Source of the DNA: JAHJRN01 sp043805355
Lineage (GTDB): Bacteria > Patescibacteriota > Patescibacteriia > 2-12-FULL-60-25
DNA: 8,117 bases
Direction: 5' to 3'
Assembly (NCBI GenBank): GCA_043805355.1
Contig: JAZDIB010000013.1
Coordinates: forward strand, 1-8,117
The notes beneath the pieces are model-generated. The model did no database searches, was not told the DNA's origin, and was given only the letters and a program-made list of their open reading frames with translations. A program made the translations under genes and the position numbers. Every line of letters starts with the position of its first letter. The stretch's first letter is position 1. Below, in pieces: positions 7,310 to 8,117 of this stretch.

Positions 7310-7329
7310 GTTCCTGCGCAGGCAGGAAC
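7310..7329. repeat. REP-like palindrome between the propeller and DsbA-like genes
   Basis: GTTCCTGC (7310-7317) and GCAGGAAC (7322-7329) form a perfect 8-bp hairpin with a GCAG loop in the 43-bp gap between two genes. Read in one minus-strand frame it gives the peptide GVPACAGTTG. This resembles the PAFAGMTG-type strings that dispersed intergenic palindromes often produce by chance translation. No T tract follows on either strand, so it is not a standard terminator. Only one copy is in the window, so repeat status is inferred from its form. Confidence 0.55.
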
Positions 7330-7339
7330 CCCTCCGGAT

Positions 7340-8032
7340 ATGAATAAACAGCGTCTCATCATCCTTTGCCTCTGCGTCGCGCTCTTCCTCTTGCTGGCCG
7401 CGGCCCTGGTCCAGAACCGGATCCAATTCAACCGCACCAACTTCCGGGTCGGTTCCGTCCCGATAGAACTCGTGAACCAGATCATCCCCAAGGACGTCCC
7501 GCTCTCCGAGATGCGGCCGCCCGCTCTCCGCGCGAGCGACCCGATGCGCTTCGGGAACGCGACCTCCCTCATCTCCATCGTGGAATACGGCGACTACCAG
7601 TGCGAGGGTTGCCAAGCCATGGACGCGATCATCCAGGACGTCGCCCGGCAGTACGGAGGAAAGGTCCGCGTCGTGTGGCGAGACCTACCGGCAGTCAGTG
7701 CCCATCGTCAAGCCATGCCTGCCGCCATCTTCGCTCGCTGCGCCGGATATCAGGGCGCGTACTGGCAGGCGCATGACGCGTTGATACGCGCGCCGTCGAT
7801 CGGCTCCGGCACCTTCTCGGACATCGCGAGGGACCTCAAGCTCGACACGACCCTTCTTTCGGCCTGCCGGTCGTCCGCGGACGTGCAGGCCGCCATCGAA
7901 CAGGACATCAACGAGGCTCAAGGCGACGGCATCAAGAGCGTCCCCTTCTTCTACGTCGGCACGCAGGCCTTCGACACCTCGATCTCCGGCGATGAGCTGA
8001 AGGCCGCCGTCGAACGTGCGCTCGGTTCCTGA
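7340..8032 (+). CDS. Membrane-anchored DsbA-like thiol-disulfide oxidoreductase
   Basis: Thioredoxin-fold proteins of the DsbA/BdbD group introduce or rearrange disulfides in proteins outside the cytoplasm. The 230 residues begin with a signal-anchor (about 5-24) and a stalk, followed by the thioredoxin fold. The strand ISIVEYGDYQ leads into the active site CEGC (Cys88, Cys91). The helical insert resembles the family pattern (Ala127, Cys134, Trp142, His145), and the cis-proline loop is SVPFF (Pro202). A second pair, Cys134 and Cys176, could form a structural disulfide. The ATG at 7340 is chosen because it gives a complete basic and hydrophobic anchor. The best Shine-Dalgarno-like bases, AGGA at 7324-7327, are rather distant and lie in the hairpin stem upstream. 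The gene probably shares a transcript with the propeller gene. Whether it oxidises or isomerises is not decidable from sequence. Confidence 0.92.
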   Translation: MNKQRLIILCLCVALFLLLAAALVQNRIQFNRTNFRVGSVPIELVNQIIPKDVPLSEMRPPALRASDPMRFGNATSLISIVEYGDYQCEGCQAMDAIIQDVARQYGGKVRVVWRDLPAVSAHRQAMPAAIFARCAGYQGAYWQAHDALIRAPSIGSGTFSDIARDLKLDTTLLSACRSSADVQAAIEQDINEAQGDGIKSVPFFYVGTQAFDTSISGDELKAAVERALGS

Positions 8033-8037
8033 ATTTC

Positions 8038-8117
8038 ATGACGCTCTCCGTCGTCCGGACAACCTCGATACGTGTCGCCGCCGTCGCGATGCTTTTCGCG
8101 TGCGGATTGACGATGGC
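8038..8117 (+). CDS. Start of a secreted or lipid-anchored protein, cut by the window edge
   Basis: An ATG five bases after the DsbA-like stop opens 26 codons reading into the window end. The peptide has arginines at 7 and 12, then a hydrophobic stretch (13-21, VAAVAMLFA) and Cys22 followed by Gly. This looks like a signal peptide or first membrane helix. LFAC (19-22) resembles a lipobox, although Phe at the -2 position is not typical. Tight spacing suggests it belongs to the same operon as the DsbA-like gene. Too little is visible to name a family. Confidence 0.6.
   Translation, partial: MTLSVVRTTSIRVAAVAMLFACGLTM

Noticed and set aside
7310..7329. Hairpin as a transcription terminator after the propeller gene
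   Set aside because: No T tract follows on either strand, and the next gene starts 10 bases later, so a REP-like element or mRNA structure fits better.
4909..7615. Further long minus-strand frames (4909-6369 and 6131-7615)
   Set aside because: They run through a clear terminator and several gene boundaries of well-supported plus-strand genes. Their composition is typical of antisense frames in GC-rich DNA.
1429..8117. Alternative genetic code with TGA as a sense codon, as in some candidate phyla
   Set aside because: TGA ends three genes at positions that match family length or overlap the next start, and no gene contains an in-frame TGA.

Overview
The window is a GC-rich, gene-dense bacterial stretch with one leftward gene at the left edge and six rightward genes filling the rest. 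The standard genetic code fits: TGA, TAG and TAA all end genes and no in-frame TGA is read through. The gene content is LemA, HtpX, a ClpC-type unfoldase, a membrane-anchored propeller behind a Thr/Pro linker, and a membrane-anchored DsbA-like protein. Together with very tight packing and no clear Shine-Dalgarno sequences, this suggests a high-GC member of the Candidate Phyla Radiation/Patescibacteria, perhaps of the Parcubacteria/Uhrbacteria kind. That placement is inference from style and gene content. There is no rRNA or other marker gene here to prove it.

Layout. (1) Positions 1-1351, minus strand: a phosphomannomutase/phosphoglucomutase whose last few codons lie beyond the left edge. (2) Positions 1352-1428: a short AT-richer divergent promoter region. 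It holds one sigma-70-like promoter facing each way, both with 17-bp spacers, and a 7-bp inverted repeat (TTGATTG/CAATCAA) overlapping both -35 boxes. (3) Positions 1429-6003, plus strand: a compact unit lemA-htpX-clpC-(tail-anchored coiled-coil protein) with gene junctions of 0, +1 and -4 bp, ending in a factor-independent terminator at 6023-6045. (4) Positions 6065-8117, plus strand: a second unit with a membrane-anchored six-bladed beta-propeller protein, a REP-like palindrome, a membrane-anchored DsbA-like thiol oxidoreductase, and the start of a secreted or lipid-anchored protein cut by the right edge.

How the genes may work together. The first unit looks like an envelope protein quality-control module. 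HtpX is a membrane metalloprotease, LemA is its usual genomic companion, and ClpC is a cytosolic AAA+ unfoldase that keeps a ClpP-docking loop. The unrecognised fourth protein has a charged cytoplasmic coiled coil ending in one membrane anchor, and its ATGA overlap with clpC makes it a candidate membrane tether or adaptor. The second unit acts outside the membrane. The propeller has only two cysteines, placed as a likely cross-strand disulfide, and the next gene encodes a disulfide-forming enzyme. The phosphomannomutase supplies sugar phosphates for surface glycans. No mobile element, CRISPR array, tRNA or rRNA was seen, and no intergenic stretch reaches 300 bases.
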